DNA of 14,881 nt from positions 1 to 14,881 of the forward strand of contig JAIRLC010000142.1 in NCBI GenBank assembly GCA_031259645.1. The letters are read 5' to 3'. The notes beneath the pieces were generated by a model that was not told the origin of the DNA, did no database searches, and saw only the letters and a program-made list of their open reading frames with translations. Every line of letters begins with the position of its first letter. Positions within the stretch are counted from its first letter, which is position 1. The translations under genes and the position numbers were made by a program. Shown here piece after piece: positions 1-6,778 of the stretch. Source of the DNA: Prevotellaceae bacterium (GTDB taxonomy: Bacteria > Bacteroidota > Bacteroidia > Bacteroidales > UBA932).

Positions 1-1100
1 AATGTTTTCTTTGCGCCGCCCACCTCAAAGGTGTATTTTTCTTGTACTACAAAATCGCCTTTATTGCTTGAAGTCACCGCTCCGATAGCCCTTAACTGGT
101 TAAAGAAAAATGTTTCGCGAACGTTACCGACATTGGTACTTGTTCCGCCCAGCGCATAAGCAATATTCGTGTTGTCGAGATAAATTTTCTCGGGTTTGCT
201 CATATTGCCGATTGAATTTTTGGCACGCAACAAGCCTAATATTCGTGCGCGTTCCAGATAATCGATACTCTTGAGCAGATGAGGCCTGGTGGTATTTACG
301 TTTTTGCTTAATTCCGAAATATTAGGCGTAAAAGGAGCCAATGTCGTAATAATACCTAATAGTCTCTTTATCTTCAAAGTGGTCATAAATTCTATTTTCT
401 CTATGGCAGGCAAGTCACCTTCCAATACGGTGTTGATCACATTGGCCACACGCTGTCCATAATTTTCGGAATTTTCTTTGTAATAAGGATAAAACCCCAT
501 TTTTAAATATCGATTGAAAAGTAAAGTAATCTTTTCAGGATTTATGCGTTTTACGATGTCGGAAGCCATCATAATGTGATCTTTAAGCAGGTCATTTAGG
601 GATATGGGCTTTAATTTTATGACGTTCTCAAACTCCAAAAACTCCCTGAACGACAATCCTCTCAATTCATATTGTACAGCCCTTCTGCTAAGGTCGGCGT
701 TGCCTTTATAAATTTCAAGCATGGAAGATCCGGAAAAAACGACATGGAGGTCGGAATAGGTATCGTAAATATTTTTAAGTTCTTGCGCCCAGGTTTCATA
801 GGGATATTTGTGTATTTCGTCCACAAACAGGTGCGTTACGCCTTGAAGCGACAATTGTGCGGCCACATCTACAAGTCTGTTGTTCGAAAAAAACAGGTCG
901 TCTAAACTCACATACAAGGCTTTTTTGATATCAAGATGTAATTTTATGTATTGTAACATCATTGTTGTTTTGCCCGTTCCTCTTGCTCCCACAATGGCAA
1001 ATAAGCGGTCGTTCCAATAAATGTCTTTCATCAAATACCTGATGGGTTTTGCCTTTGTCATCCCAATTTTAAGATGAGATTTAGTAAATAGTGTATCCAT
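1..1100 (-). CDS. AAA-family ATPase with DUF4143-like C-terminal region, 3' end cut by window edge
   Basis: An open frame of 366 codons runs without a stop from the ATG at 1100 to the left edge, so only the C-terminus is missing. The product has a Walker A motif GARGTGKTT at residues 38-46, a Walker B motif LFVDEIHK at 91-98, and an SGSS sensor-like segment at 123-126. A winged-helix-like stretch follows at about 260-292 (SELSKNV...LLKSIDYLERARILGLL). The last visible part resembles the DUF4143 region, with E329, D349 and E-x-G-x-x-x-K (359-365) in an order reminiscent of PD-(D/E)XK folds. The family is common in Bacteroidota and archaea and has no settled function; many members sit in variable chromosome regions. 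A second in-frame ATG at codon 14 is an alternative start. The gene is visibly more AT-rich than the genes to its right, which fits acquisition by transfer. Family assignment is fairly sure; function is unknown. Confidence 0.85.
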   Translation of the reverse strand, partial: MDTLFTKSHLKIGMTKAKPIRYLMKDIYWNDRLFAIVGARGTGKTTMMLQYIKLHLDIKKALYVSLDDLFFSNNRLVDVAAQLSLQGVTHLFVDEIHKYPYETWAQELKNIYDTYSDLHVVFSGSSMLEIYKGNADLSRRAVQYELRGLSFREFLEFENVIKLKPISLNDLLKDHIMMASDIVKRINPEKITLLFNRYLKMGFYPYYKENSENYGQRVANVINTVLEGDLPAIEKIEFMTTLKIKRLLGIITTLAPFTPNISELSKNVNTTRPHLLKSIDYLERARILGLLRAKNSIGNMSKPEKIYLDNTNIAYALGGTSTNVGNVRETFFFNQLRAIGAVTSSNKGDFVVQEKYTFEVGGAKKT

Positions 1101-1107
1101 ACATATT

Positions 1108-1257
1108 GTATTTTTAAAAATGCAAATATAAGCATTTTTTGTATTATTCAAAATACGATACTATTATTTTATTATAATTTAATATTTTACAGGTATATTT
1201 TTTAGAGTGCATTTTTGAAAATACATTTTTAATATAATATCGTATTTTTAAAAATAT
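1108..1257. repeat. Four 16-bp near-palindromes upstream of the ATPase gene
   Basis: Four sites match the symmetric sequence GTATTTTTAAAAATAC with one or two mismatches: 1108-1123, 1141-1156, 1209-1224 and 1242-1257. They form two pairs, each with a start-to-start distance of 33 bp; the pairs are 101 bp apart. The first site touches the ATPase -7 element and the second covers its -33 element, so they are well placed to be operators. The surrounding DNA is extremely AT-rich, so part of the similarity could be compositional. Confidence 0.5.
1123..1152 (-). promoter_or_regulatory. Bacteroidota-type promoter of the ATPase gene
   Basis: On the minus strand TATATTTG (1130-1123) fits the -7 consensus TAnnTTTG. 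A TTTG lies 18 nt upstream (1152-1149), close to the usual spacing for the -33 element. The start codon at 1100 follows 22 nt after the -7 box. Two of the near-palindromes overlap or touch these elements. Confidence 0.55.
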
Positions 1258-1272
1258 AATATTCATAGCATA

Positions 1273-1749
1273 TTATGTCACAATAAATTCTACGATTTCT
1301 TTTAAATATTTGGCATCAATTTCATCAAAAGCGTCGGGTTGGTCACTGTCGATGTCGAGCACCCCGTGCACTTCGCCGTTTTTAAACAGCGGCACTACAA
1401 TTTCGGATTGCGACCGGCTATTGCACGCAATATGTCCGGGAAATTGCGCCACATCGGGCACGATGAGGGTCTTCCGCTCTTTCCATGCGGTGCCGCATAC
1501 GCCGCGCCCAAAAGCTATACGGGTGCAGGCTACCTGGCCTTGAAACGGGCCTAATATCAGCTCATCATTCTTTACAAGGTAAAAACCAACCCAAAAGAAA
1601 TGGAACGCCTCCCATAGTGCCGCCGCGGTGTTGGCAAGGTTGGCCACTTCGTCGGTTTCGCCGTGCAGCAAGGCTTTGAGTTGTGGAAGCAACGCCTTGT
1701 ATTTTTCTTCTTTCGACAGTTGCTGCGGAATACGAATGTTTTCAGCCAT
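1273..1749 (-). CDS. msrC: Free methionine-(R)-sulfoxide reductase (GAF-domain fRMsr)
   Basis: This 158-residue protein is a single GAF domain and should reduce free L-methionine-(R)-sulfoxide to methionine in the cytoplasm, using cysteine chemistry recycled by thioredoxin. The family signature is complete: GPFQG at 67-71, ACTRI at 74-78, GVCG at 83-86, FPGHIAC at 103-109, SEIVVP at 115-120 and GVLDIDS at 129-135. Cys75, Cys85 and Cys109 have the same spacing as the three cysteines of the E. coli enzyme (84, 94, 118), so catalytic capacity appears intact. The ATG at 1749 gives the usual family length. The gene lies 83 nt downstream of the transporter gene on the same strand. It may be the last gene of the metE operon, although a degenerate -7-like TAACTTTA in the gap leaves room for its own weak promoter. 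Its link to methionine supports co-regulation with metE. Confidence 0.93.
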   Translation of the reverse strand: MAENIRIPQQLSKEEKYKALLPQLKALLHGETDEVANLANTAAALWEAFHFFWVGFYLVKNDELILGPFQGQVACTRIAFGRGVCGTAWKERKTLIVPDVAQFPGHIACNSRSQSEIVVPLFKNGEVHGVLDIDSDQPDAFDEIDAKYLKEIVEFIVT

Positions 1750-1811
1750 ATTAAAATATCGTTTTGCTAACGCTGGTCGATCAATTTTCCGGTAAAGTTA
1801 AGTGTTTTTGT

Positions 1812-1831
1812 TGAAACACATTGTTGTTTCA
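1812..1831 (-). other. Hairpin just after the transporter stop codon
   Basis: TGAAACA and TGTTTCA form a perfect 7-bp inverted repeat around a 6-nt loop, immediately after the stop codon of the transporter gene. In the direction of transcription the stem is followed by A-rich rather than T-rich sequence. It is therefore not a convincing intrinsic terminator and could instead stabilise or process the upstream mRNA. Confidence 0.35.
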
Positions 1832-1832
1832 C

Positions 1833-3494
1833 CTACAATGTCATCAGCACGAAAATCTGCGCCAGCAACACGCGCAGAAACATGGTAAACGGATATACGG
1901 TGGCGTAGGCCGTGGCTTGCGCCTGAACCGGTGCAATGCTGTTGGCAAACTCCAGCGCCGGCGGGTCGGTCATGGCGCCGGAGATGCAGCCGCATATTTT
2001 CAGGTAATTCACCTTCCGCATCCGGGCAATCACCGCCGTGATCAAAATGGGGACAAGCGTAATTGCAACGCCGTAGAGCACCCATTGCCACCCGCCGCTC
2101 CCGAGCGTTTCGATGAACTTCTCGCCGGATAACAGGCCGACACAGGAGAGGAACAGGATAATGCCCATTTCCCGCATGAAGAGGTTGGCGCCCGGCGTCA
2201 TGTAAAAGCTCAGCTTACCGATGCGGCCTTTGTAGCCCAACAGTATGGCTATCAAAAGTGGCCCTCCGGCCAATCCGAGCTTGGCGGGCGCTGGCAGGCC
2301 GGGTATGAAAATCGGGATACTGCCCAGTATGATGCCTGCAAAAATGCCGAGGAAAATTGAGATGATGTTGGGTTTCGCCAATTCGTTTACGGAATCGCCA
2401 AGTTCTTTTTTGACGTCGTTCAGAATTTCTTTTTTTCCCACTACCCTGACGGTGTCGCCCAGTTCGAGGGTTGTCCCAAGCGTGGGGAGGATTTTCATTC
2501 CCGACCGGAAGATGCGGGTTACATTGGCCGGGTAACGGCGGTAGATGCCTATTTGTTCGATTGTTTTTCCCGCCAGTTTTTGGTTGGTCAGTAGAATATT
2601 TATCATCCCCAGCGGGCCGGGAACATCGCCCATGCTTTCTACCAGTTCCACTTTGCCCATCAGGAATTCCAGGTGCTCAATCTTGTCCTGTGCCGAAACG
2701 CCGCAGATGACGTCGCCCTGCCGGATAATTTCTTTGTCGGTGGCAACCATTATTTCCCCGTTGCGGATGATGCGGGAAATTGCGAGTTCTTTGTCCATGA
2801 TGCGCTTGGCATAATCGACCGTTTTACCGAACAATCCCGGGTTTGCAACCGTTATCTTCACCGTTTGCAACTTGGTTTCGCTGCTGCCCAACGAGTCGGT
2901 GTAGGCTTTGACTTCGGCATTGACATTGATTCTAAACAACACCCGCACCAGCAGCATGGTGAGAATAATCCCCAGTATGCCGCACGGATAAGCGATGGCG
3001 TAGGCCATGCCTGTTTCGGATACGACAGCGGCTTCCGCGCCCTGTTCCGCGAGTATTTGCTGGGCTGCCCCGAGGCTGGGCGTGTTGGTCACCGCCCCGC
3101 ACAAAATCCCCACGGCGACAGCCGGCGAGACGCCCGTTAAGTAATGAATCAGGCAGGCAATCCCGAAGCCGCCCACGACAATGCCCGACGCAAACAGGTT
3201 GAGCAATAATCCGTCTTTCTTGAAAGAAGAGAAGAAGCGCGGCCCCATGCTTAGCCCGATGCTGTAAACGAACAATACCAGTCCGAAGTCGCGCATGAAA
3301 TGCAGGGTGTGCGTATCGACCGGCGCGCCGAAATGGGCAATGAATATGCCGGTGAACAGCACGCCCGCAACGCCTAATTTGATACCCCGGGCGCTGAGTT
3401 TTCCTATCATTACGCCGGTAAAAGCCGCCATGCACAGGTAAAGCGTGGTAGATGCGATACCCTGTGTAGTTAAAAATTCATATATGTAATTCAT
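1833..3494 (-). CDS. YidE/AspT-type (AAEx family) putative transporter with two RCK_C domains
   Basis: This 553-residue inner-membrane protein has about five hydrophobic segments in residues 10-190, a soluble middle of about 205-370 containing two TrkA-C (RCK_C)-like domains, and about five more segments in 375-553. The two membrane halves carry matching signature loops, GAVTNTPSLGAAQ at 133-145 and GAMTDPPALEFAN at 506-518. This internal duplication is typical of the aspartate:alanine exchanger family that includes E. coli YidE. The substrate is not known. The ATG at 3494 lies only 4 nt after the metE stop codon, so the two genes are almost certainly co-transcribed and possibly translationally coupled, which places this transporter under the metE cobalamin riboswitch. 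That context suggests a substrate in methionine metabolism or in B12 shortage, but this is inference. The length and both signature loops are intact, with no sign of damage. Confidence 0.88.
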   Translation of the reverse strand: MNYIYEFLTTQGIASTTLYLCMAAFTGVMIGKLSARGIKLGVAGVLFTGIFIAHFGAPVDTHTLHFMRDFGLVLFVYSIGLSMGPRFFSSFKKDGLLLNLFASGIVVGGFGIACLIHYLTGVSPAVAVGILCGAVTNTPSLGAAQQILAEQGAEAAVVSETGMAYAIAYPCGILGIILTMLLVRVLFRINVNAEVKAYTDSLGSSETKLQTVKITVANPGLFGKTVDYAKRIMDKELAISRIIRNGEIMVATDKEIIRQGDVICGVSAQDKIEHLEFLMGKVELVESMGDVPGPLGMINILLTNQKLAGKTIEQIGIYRRYPANVTRIFRSGMKILPTLGTTLELGDTVRVVGKKEILNDVKKELGDSVNELAKPNIISIFLGIFAGIILGSIPIFIPGLPAPAKLGLAGGPLLIAILLGYKGRIGKLSFYMTPGANLFMREMGIILFLSCVGLLSGEKFIETLGSGGWQWVLYGVAITLVPILITAVIARMRKVNYLKICGCISGAMTDPPALEFANSIAPVQAQATAYATVYPFTMFLRVLLAQIFVLMTL

Positions 3495-3498
3495 AATA

Positions 3499-5805
3499 TC
3501 ACGATTTTCTGATATTTTTCGCCGCCTGCACCATATTTTTTAAGGCTTGAATGGTTTCATCCCAACTTCTTGTTTTTAATCCGCAATCAGGATTCACCCA
3601 CAGCTGGCGGACAGGAATCAATTTCATCGCCTTGCGAAGCAAGTTTTCCATTTCGGTGACAGACGGCACACGGGGCGAATGAATGTCATACACGCCGGGG
3701 CCGATGTCGTTCGGATATTTGTAAGTGATAAATGCGTCGAGTAACTCCATTTGCGAGCGTGATGTTTCGATGGTTATTACATCCGCATCCATGGCGGCGA
3801 TGGAGGTTATTATATCGTTAAACTCAGAATAACACATGTGCGTGTGTATTTGCGTTTTAGGCTGCGCTACTGCGACGGACAGCTTGAATGCCTTCACTGC
3901 CCAGTCGAGGTATTCCGCCCAATCGGTTTTTCGCAACGGTAAGCCTTCTCGTATAGCCGGCTCGTCCACCTGAATAATTTGCACGCCGGATTGTTCCAAA
4001 TCGAACACTTCGTCGCGGATGGCCAGCGCAATTTGCATAGCCGTTTCCGAACGAGGCTGGTCGTTGCGCACGAACGACCACTGAAGGATGGTTACAGGAC
4101 CGGTCAGCATGCCTTTTACCGGTTTGTTCGTAAGCGATTGCGCATAGTTTATCCAATGAACTGTCATGGCTTCGGGACGCGAGATGTCGCCGTAGATGAC
4201 AGGCGGTTTTACACAGCGTGAGCCATAGCTTTGCACCCAGCCGTTTTGGGTAAAAGCAAATCCGTTCAATTGTTCGCCGAAATATTCAACCATGTCGTTG
4301 CGTTCAAATTCCCCATGCACCAATACGTCCAAGCCTATTTCCTCTTGAATGTGTATAGCTTCTTCGGTGAACGTTTTGATGGCGTCCGTATAATCTTTTT
4401 GAGTAATTAACCCTTTTTTCAGTTTTGATCGCACCTCACGCACTTCCTTTGTTTGCGGAAACGAGCCGATTGTTGTGGTGGACAGCATGGGCAATTTCAA
4501 GAGAGACGCCTGTAAAGTTTTCCGTTCGGCGAAAAGCAATTCCCGCTCGAAATCCCTATCCTGAACAGAAGCTGTGCGAGCCTGCACTTTGGGGTCATGT
4601 ATGAGTGAAGACGTCGCACGCACCCAAATCATTTCTCTATTTTCGGCAAGCAAGATTTCTTTTTCCTTCTCGTCGAGTTGTGGACTGGACAATGTTTTAA
4701 GCACCGATGCTTCATTGAGTTTTTGCTTGGCAAACGACATCCATTGCTTCACTTTGCCGGGCAACGTGGTTTCGTCCGATTCCAGTTCCAAATCGCAGGG
4801 ACAATGTAACAACGAACAGGAAGGCGCTATCCATATTCGTTCCTCTCCTAATGCCTGCGCCGCTTTGTTGATCAATCTCAGCGAGTCGTCGTAATTGTTT
4901 TTCCAGATATTCCGTCCGTCCACCACGCCCAAAGAAAGCGACATGTGTTCCGGTATTTGTGCCAGCACATCGTCTAATTGCCGGTTTCCTCTTACCAAAT
5001 CAATGTGCAAAGTGTGTACAGGCAATGAACAGGCAAGCGGCAGGTTGTTGTTTAATGCTTCAAAATAAGTAGCCAGCAGTACGTTTATTCCGGGACATTC
5101 GTTGCTTAAATATGAATAGGCTTCACGGAAGGCTTGCTTCACCGGCTCATCCAAGTCAAGCGTCAAAAAAGGTTCGTCTAACTGGATATAGCTTGCACCC
5201 GCTTTCTGCAGGCTGTTCAGGATTTCTTTATATACAGGCAAGAGGGCTCCCAGCAGGCTGATTTTATTGAATCCAGATTCTTTTTCTTTCCCCGATAAGA
5301 GATAGCTGACAGGCCCGAACAGTACAGGTTTGGCATTTATCCCTTGTTGCCGTGCTTCAAGAAATTCGTCAATAATGTTGGTGCAAACAAAACCAAACTC
5401 TTGCTTTCTGTGGAACTCGGGAACGAGATAATGATAGTTGGTGTCAAACCATTTGGTCATCTCGAGGGCGGTAATATCCATGCCGTCTTTCTGGTACCCC
5501 CGCGCCATTGCAAAATACAGGGATGGGAACGACTTCTTTTTCTCCTGCACGAACGGAAGAAACCTCAAGGGGATATTTCCCAGCATCACACTTGTGTCCA
5601 ACACGTGGTCGTAGTAAGAAAAGTCGTTGGTTGGAATCAGGTCAATCCCTGCCTCCTGTTGCAATTTCCAATTCTCCAGCCGGATTTGTTTACCGGTTTG
5701 CAACAGGTCGTCTAATGTAATTTTGCCTGCCCAGTAGTTTTCGCAGTTTTTTTTCAGTTCACGCCGACTACCAATACGCGGATAGCCGAGATTGTGTGTT
5801 CGCAT
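3499..5805 (-). CDS. metE: Cobalamin-independent methionine synthase (5-methyltetrahydropteroyltriglutamate-homocysteine methyltransferase)
   Basis: This 768-residue enzyme transfers the methyl group of 5-methyltetrahydrofolate (polyglutamate) directly to homocysteine, making methionine without B12. The N-terminal half begins with the family hallmark LGYPRIG (6-12). The catalytic half has IGSFPQT (446-452), the zinc ligands His656 and Cys658 in THMCYSEF, Glu680 in ITIETSRS, and Cys741 in NPDCGLKTR. These align with E. coli His641, Cys643, Glu665 and Cys726 by a constant offset of 15. The length is close to the E. coli protein (753). The ATG at 5805 follows an AT-rich stretch without a Shine-Dalgarno sequence, normal for Bacteroidota. 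A 5' leader of about 370 nt contains a cobalamin riboswitch, so expression should fall when B12 is abundant and MetH can work. It is the first gene of an operon with the transporter 4 nt downstream. A run of eight A residues lies near codons 17-20. Confidence 0.98.
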   Translation of the reverse strand: MRTHNLGYPRIGSRRELKKNCENYWAGKITLDDLLQTGKQIRLENWKLQQEAGIDLIPTNDFSYYDHVLDTSVMLGNIPLRFLPFVQEKKKSFPSLYFAMARGYQKDGMDITALEMTKWFDTNYHYLVPEFHRKQEFGFVCTNIIDEFLEARQQGINAKPVLFGPVSYLLSGKEKESGFNKISLLGALLPVYKEILNSLQKAGASYIQLDEPFLTLDLDEPVKQAFREAYSYLSNECPGINVLLATYFEALNNNLPLACSLPVHTLHIDLVRGNRQLDDVLAQIPEHMSLSLGVVDGRNIWKNNYDDSLRLINKAAQALGEERIWIAPSCSLLHCPCDLELESDETTLPGKVKQWMSFAKQKLNEASVLKTLSSPQLDEKEKEILLAENREMIWVRATSSLIHDPKVQARTASVQDRDFERELLFAERKTLQASLLKLPMLSTTTIGSFPQTKEVREVRSKLKKGLITQKDYTDAIKTFTEEAIHIQEEIGLDVLVHGEFERNDMVEYFGEQLNGFAFTQNGWVQSYGSRCVKPPVIYGDISRPEAMTVHWINYAQSLTNKPVKGMLTGPVTILQWSFVRNDQPRSETAMQIALAIRDEVFDLEQSGVQIIQVDEPAIREGLPLRKTDWAEYLDWAVKAFKLSVAVAQPKTQIHTHMCYSEFNDIITSIAAMDADVITIETSRSQMELLDAFITYKYPNDIGPGVYDIHSPRVPSVTEMENLLRKAMKLIPVRQLWVNPDCGLKTRSWDETIQALKNMVQAAKNIRKS

Positions 5806-5853
5806 ATTTTTAAAATTTTAAAATGAATAATTCAATTAAAAATTCTTCTGAAC

Positions 5854-5982
5854 GCGATGCTTTATGTGAAAAGGATGAAAGGGGAGGATAGGAAAGAAAC
5901 ACTTACAATTTCCCATGCTTCATGCAGGGACGCACGTGTACTTGTGCCTTGCTCGACTTTGCCTTTTTCGCGAAAGCATCGC
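5854..5982 (-). promoter_or_regulatory. metE: Possible expression platform of the metE riboswitch: 10-bp long-range complement
   Basis: In the metE leader RNA, GCGATGCTTT (5982-5973) just after the aptamer is perfectly complementary to AAAGCATCGC (5863-5854), which ends about 48 nt before the start codon. The upstream arm overlaps the short hairpin at 5961-5977, so the two structures exclude each other. A further 6-nt match to the upstream arm (AAGCAT, near 5914-5919) offers a third pairing. No U-tract follows any stem, so control is more likely translational or by RNA stability than by intrinsic termination. The pairing is seen in the sequence; the switching role is inferred. Confidence 0.4.
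5961..5977 (-). other. Hairpin directly downstream of the metE aptamer (P13-like position)
   Basis: In the RNA, GCTTT pairs with AAGGC (one G-U) around the 7-nt loop CGCGAAA, 8 nt after the closing P1 stem. A hairpin of the same total length and nearly the same stem occurs at the same place after the nrdD riboswitch (8930-8946). The position matches P13 of classical cobalamin riboswitches, whose loop contacts L5; the L5 partner is not clear here. Confidence 0.4.
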
Positions 5983-5985
5983 CAA

Positions 5986-6152
5986 AACCGAATTAAGGCA
6001 GGTTTCCTGACTTACTCTATTCTGTGCGCCTTCCCATCTATTTGACAGTGGCACGTTGTACAGAACTATTGCAGAGCTTACAGTTGCGCGACAGTCCGTG
6101 ATTTTCACACGGTTCCCTTTTACTTCGTAAGAAACGGAGTACCTTAACGGTT
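5986..6152 (-). promoter_or_regulatory. Cobalamin (B12) riboswitch of the metE operon
   Basis: Read on the minus strand, the conserved landmarks occur in order. The closing stem P1 pairs AACCGTTAAGG (6152-6142) with CCTTAA-TT-CGGTT (5998-5986). A P2 hairpin follows, then AAAGGGAACCGTG with its stem partner CACGG, GCGCAACTGTAA, GCCACTG, GGGAAGGC, and the B12 box AGTCAGGAAACCTGCC (6012-5997). This is the RF00174-type cobalamin aptamer. It binds a cobalamin cofactor and normally represses the downstream gene. Its position in front of metE is a classic arrangement, letting cells shut off the costly B12-independent enzyme when B12 is present. A 180-nt expression platform separates P1 from the start codon. 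Confidence 0.95.
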
Positions 6153-6177
6153 AGATATAAAAGAACTTTTTCGATAA

Positions 6178-6185
6178 CAAAGATA
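6178..6185 (-). promoter_or_regulatory. -7 element of the metE operon promoter
   Basis: TATCTTTG on the minus strand matches TAnnTTTG exactly. It lies 25 nt before the riboswitch P1 stem, so a start site near 6172 would include the whole aptamer. The -33 region is only a weak T-rich match (CTTT near 6204-6207) and overlaps the hairpin at 6201-6225. Confidence 0.6.
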
Positions 6186-6200
6186 CAACATTTATTTGAA

Positions 6201-6225
6201 ATAAAAGTAAAAAGCCAACTTTTAT
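6201..6225 (-). terminator. AT-rich hairpin between nrdG and metE, possible weak terminator
   Basis: ATAAAAGT and ACTTTTAT form a perfect 8-bp stem around a 9-nt loop that itself contains five T. It lies 77 nt beyond the nrdG stop codon and just upstream of the metE -7 element. The stem is mostly A-T, and only a short T-rich stretch follows, so termination efficiency is uncertain. Confidence 0.35.
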
Positions 6226-6256
6226 CCTTCCTGCCGCGAAATTTGCCGATTGTATT

Positions 6257-6275
6257 GTGTGAGCAATGCCCACAC
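6257..6275 (-). terminator. GC-containing hairpin after nrdG
   Basis: On the minus strand GTGTGGGC pairs with GCTCACAC (8 bp including one G-U) around an ATT loop, 26 nt past the nrdG stop codon. It is the most stable hairpin between nrdG and metE. No U-tract follows on this strand; a TTTCT tract follows on the opposite strand, where no gene ends. It could end or protect the nrdDG transcript. Confidence 0.4.
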
Positions 6276-6301
6276 TTTCTTCCCTTGTTATCATTGTATT
6301 T

Positions 6302-6778
6302 TTAATTTTTATGTTTATGTTTATGAAAACGGTCTGTCTTGTCAATCATTTCTCCTTTCTCGATATGGTAAAAACGCTGATTGGTGGTGGGAGCGTTTAA
6401 TCCGCCCAGGTGTTCCACGTATGCGCCGAGTTTGATATAGTCAAATTTCTGCAGGGAAAAACCTGCAGGCAGATCCGCTCGCCCCGAATACCAAGCGATT
6501 TTGACGCTGCCGCTCTTCTTTCTGATATAATCCGCCAGCCGTCCGACTTCGTGCGATTCGGCGTCACCGCCCATAAAACAAATACAGGTAATGGCGTCGC
6601 CGTAGTTGTCGAGCCATCCGGAGAGGACGTTTTCATTCAGCATTTCGCCGGTATCCTCCCAAAGATGGGGGCTATGGCAACCGACGCAACGGTTGGGACA
6701 ACCGGAAATGTTGACTGCCAGCGTCACCTCGTCCGGTATTTCCTGAAAAACGATATCATAATTGATGTATCGAAGCAT
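6302..6778 (-). CDS. nrdG: Anaerobic ribonucleoside-triphosphate reductase activating protein (radical SAM)
   Basis: This 158-residue radical SAM enzyme uses a [4Fe-4S] cluster and S-adenosylmethionine to abstract a hydrogen from the C-terminal glycine of NrdD, creating the glycyl radical needed for ribonucleotide reduction without oxygen. The cluster motif is C27-x3-C31-x2-C34, the spacing used by glycyl-radical activases. FMGGD at about 68-72 is the SAM-contacting glycine-rich segment. The length equals that of typical NrdG proteins. The start codon at 6778 lies inside the end of nrdD (23-nt overlap), which argues for translational coupling and for co-regulation by the nrdD riboswitch. The C-terminus ends in an unusual HKHKHKN stretch that is probably a disordered tail. 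Two hairpins follow the gene. Confidence 0.96.
   Translation of the reverse strand: MLRYINYDIVFQEIPDEVTLAVNISGCPNRCVGCHSPHLWEDTGEMLNENVLSGWLDNYGDAITCICFMGGDAESHEVGRLADYIRKKSGSVKIAWYSGRADLPAGFSLQKFDYIKLGAYVEHLGGLNAPTTNQRFYHIEKGEMIDKTDRFHKHKHKN

Noticed and set aside
5747..5754. Run of eight A residues on the coding strand near codons 17-20 of metE, possible slippage site
   Set aside because: Similar 7-8 nt runs occur in pepT and nrdD; the metE frame is intact and there is no sign of phase variation.
5857..6108. Short open frames on both strands across the metE riboswitch
   Set aside because: The bases are accounted for by the aptamer and its platform; the peptides are not recognisable.
6151..6345. 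A 64-codon minus-strand frame spanning the nrdG end and the metE promoter
   Set aside because: It overlaps the nrdG 3' end, two hairpins and the metE -7 element, and has no family resemblance.
6449..6468. Perfect 7-bp inverted repeat CTGCAGG/CCTGCAG with a 6-nt spacer
   Set aside because: It lies inside the nrdG coding sequence, which is intact there; no regulatory context supports a function.
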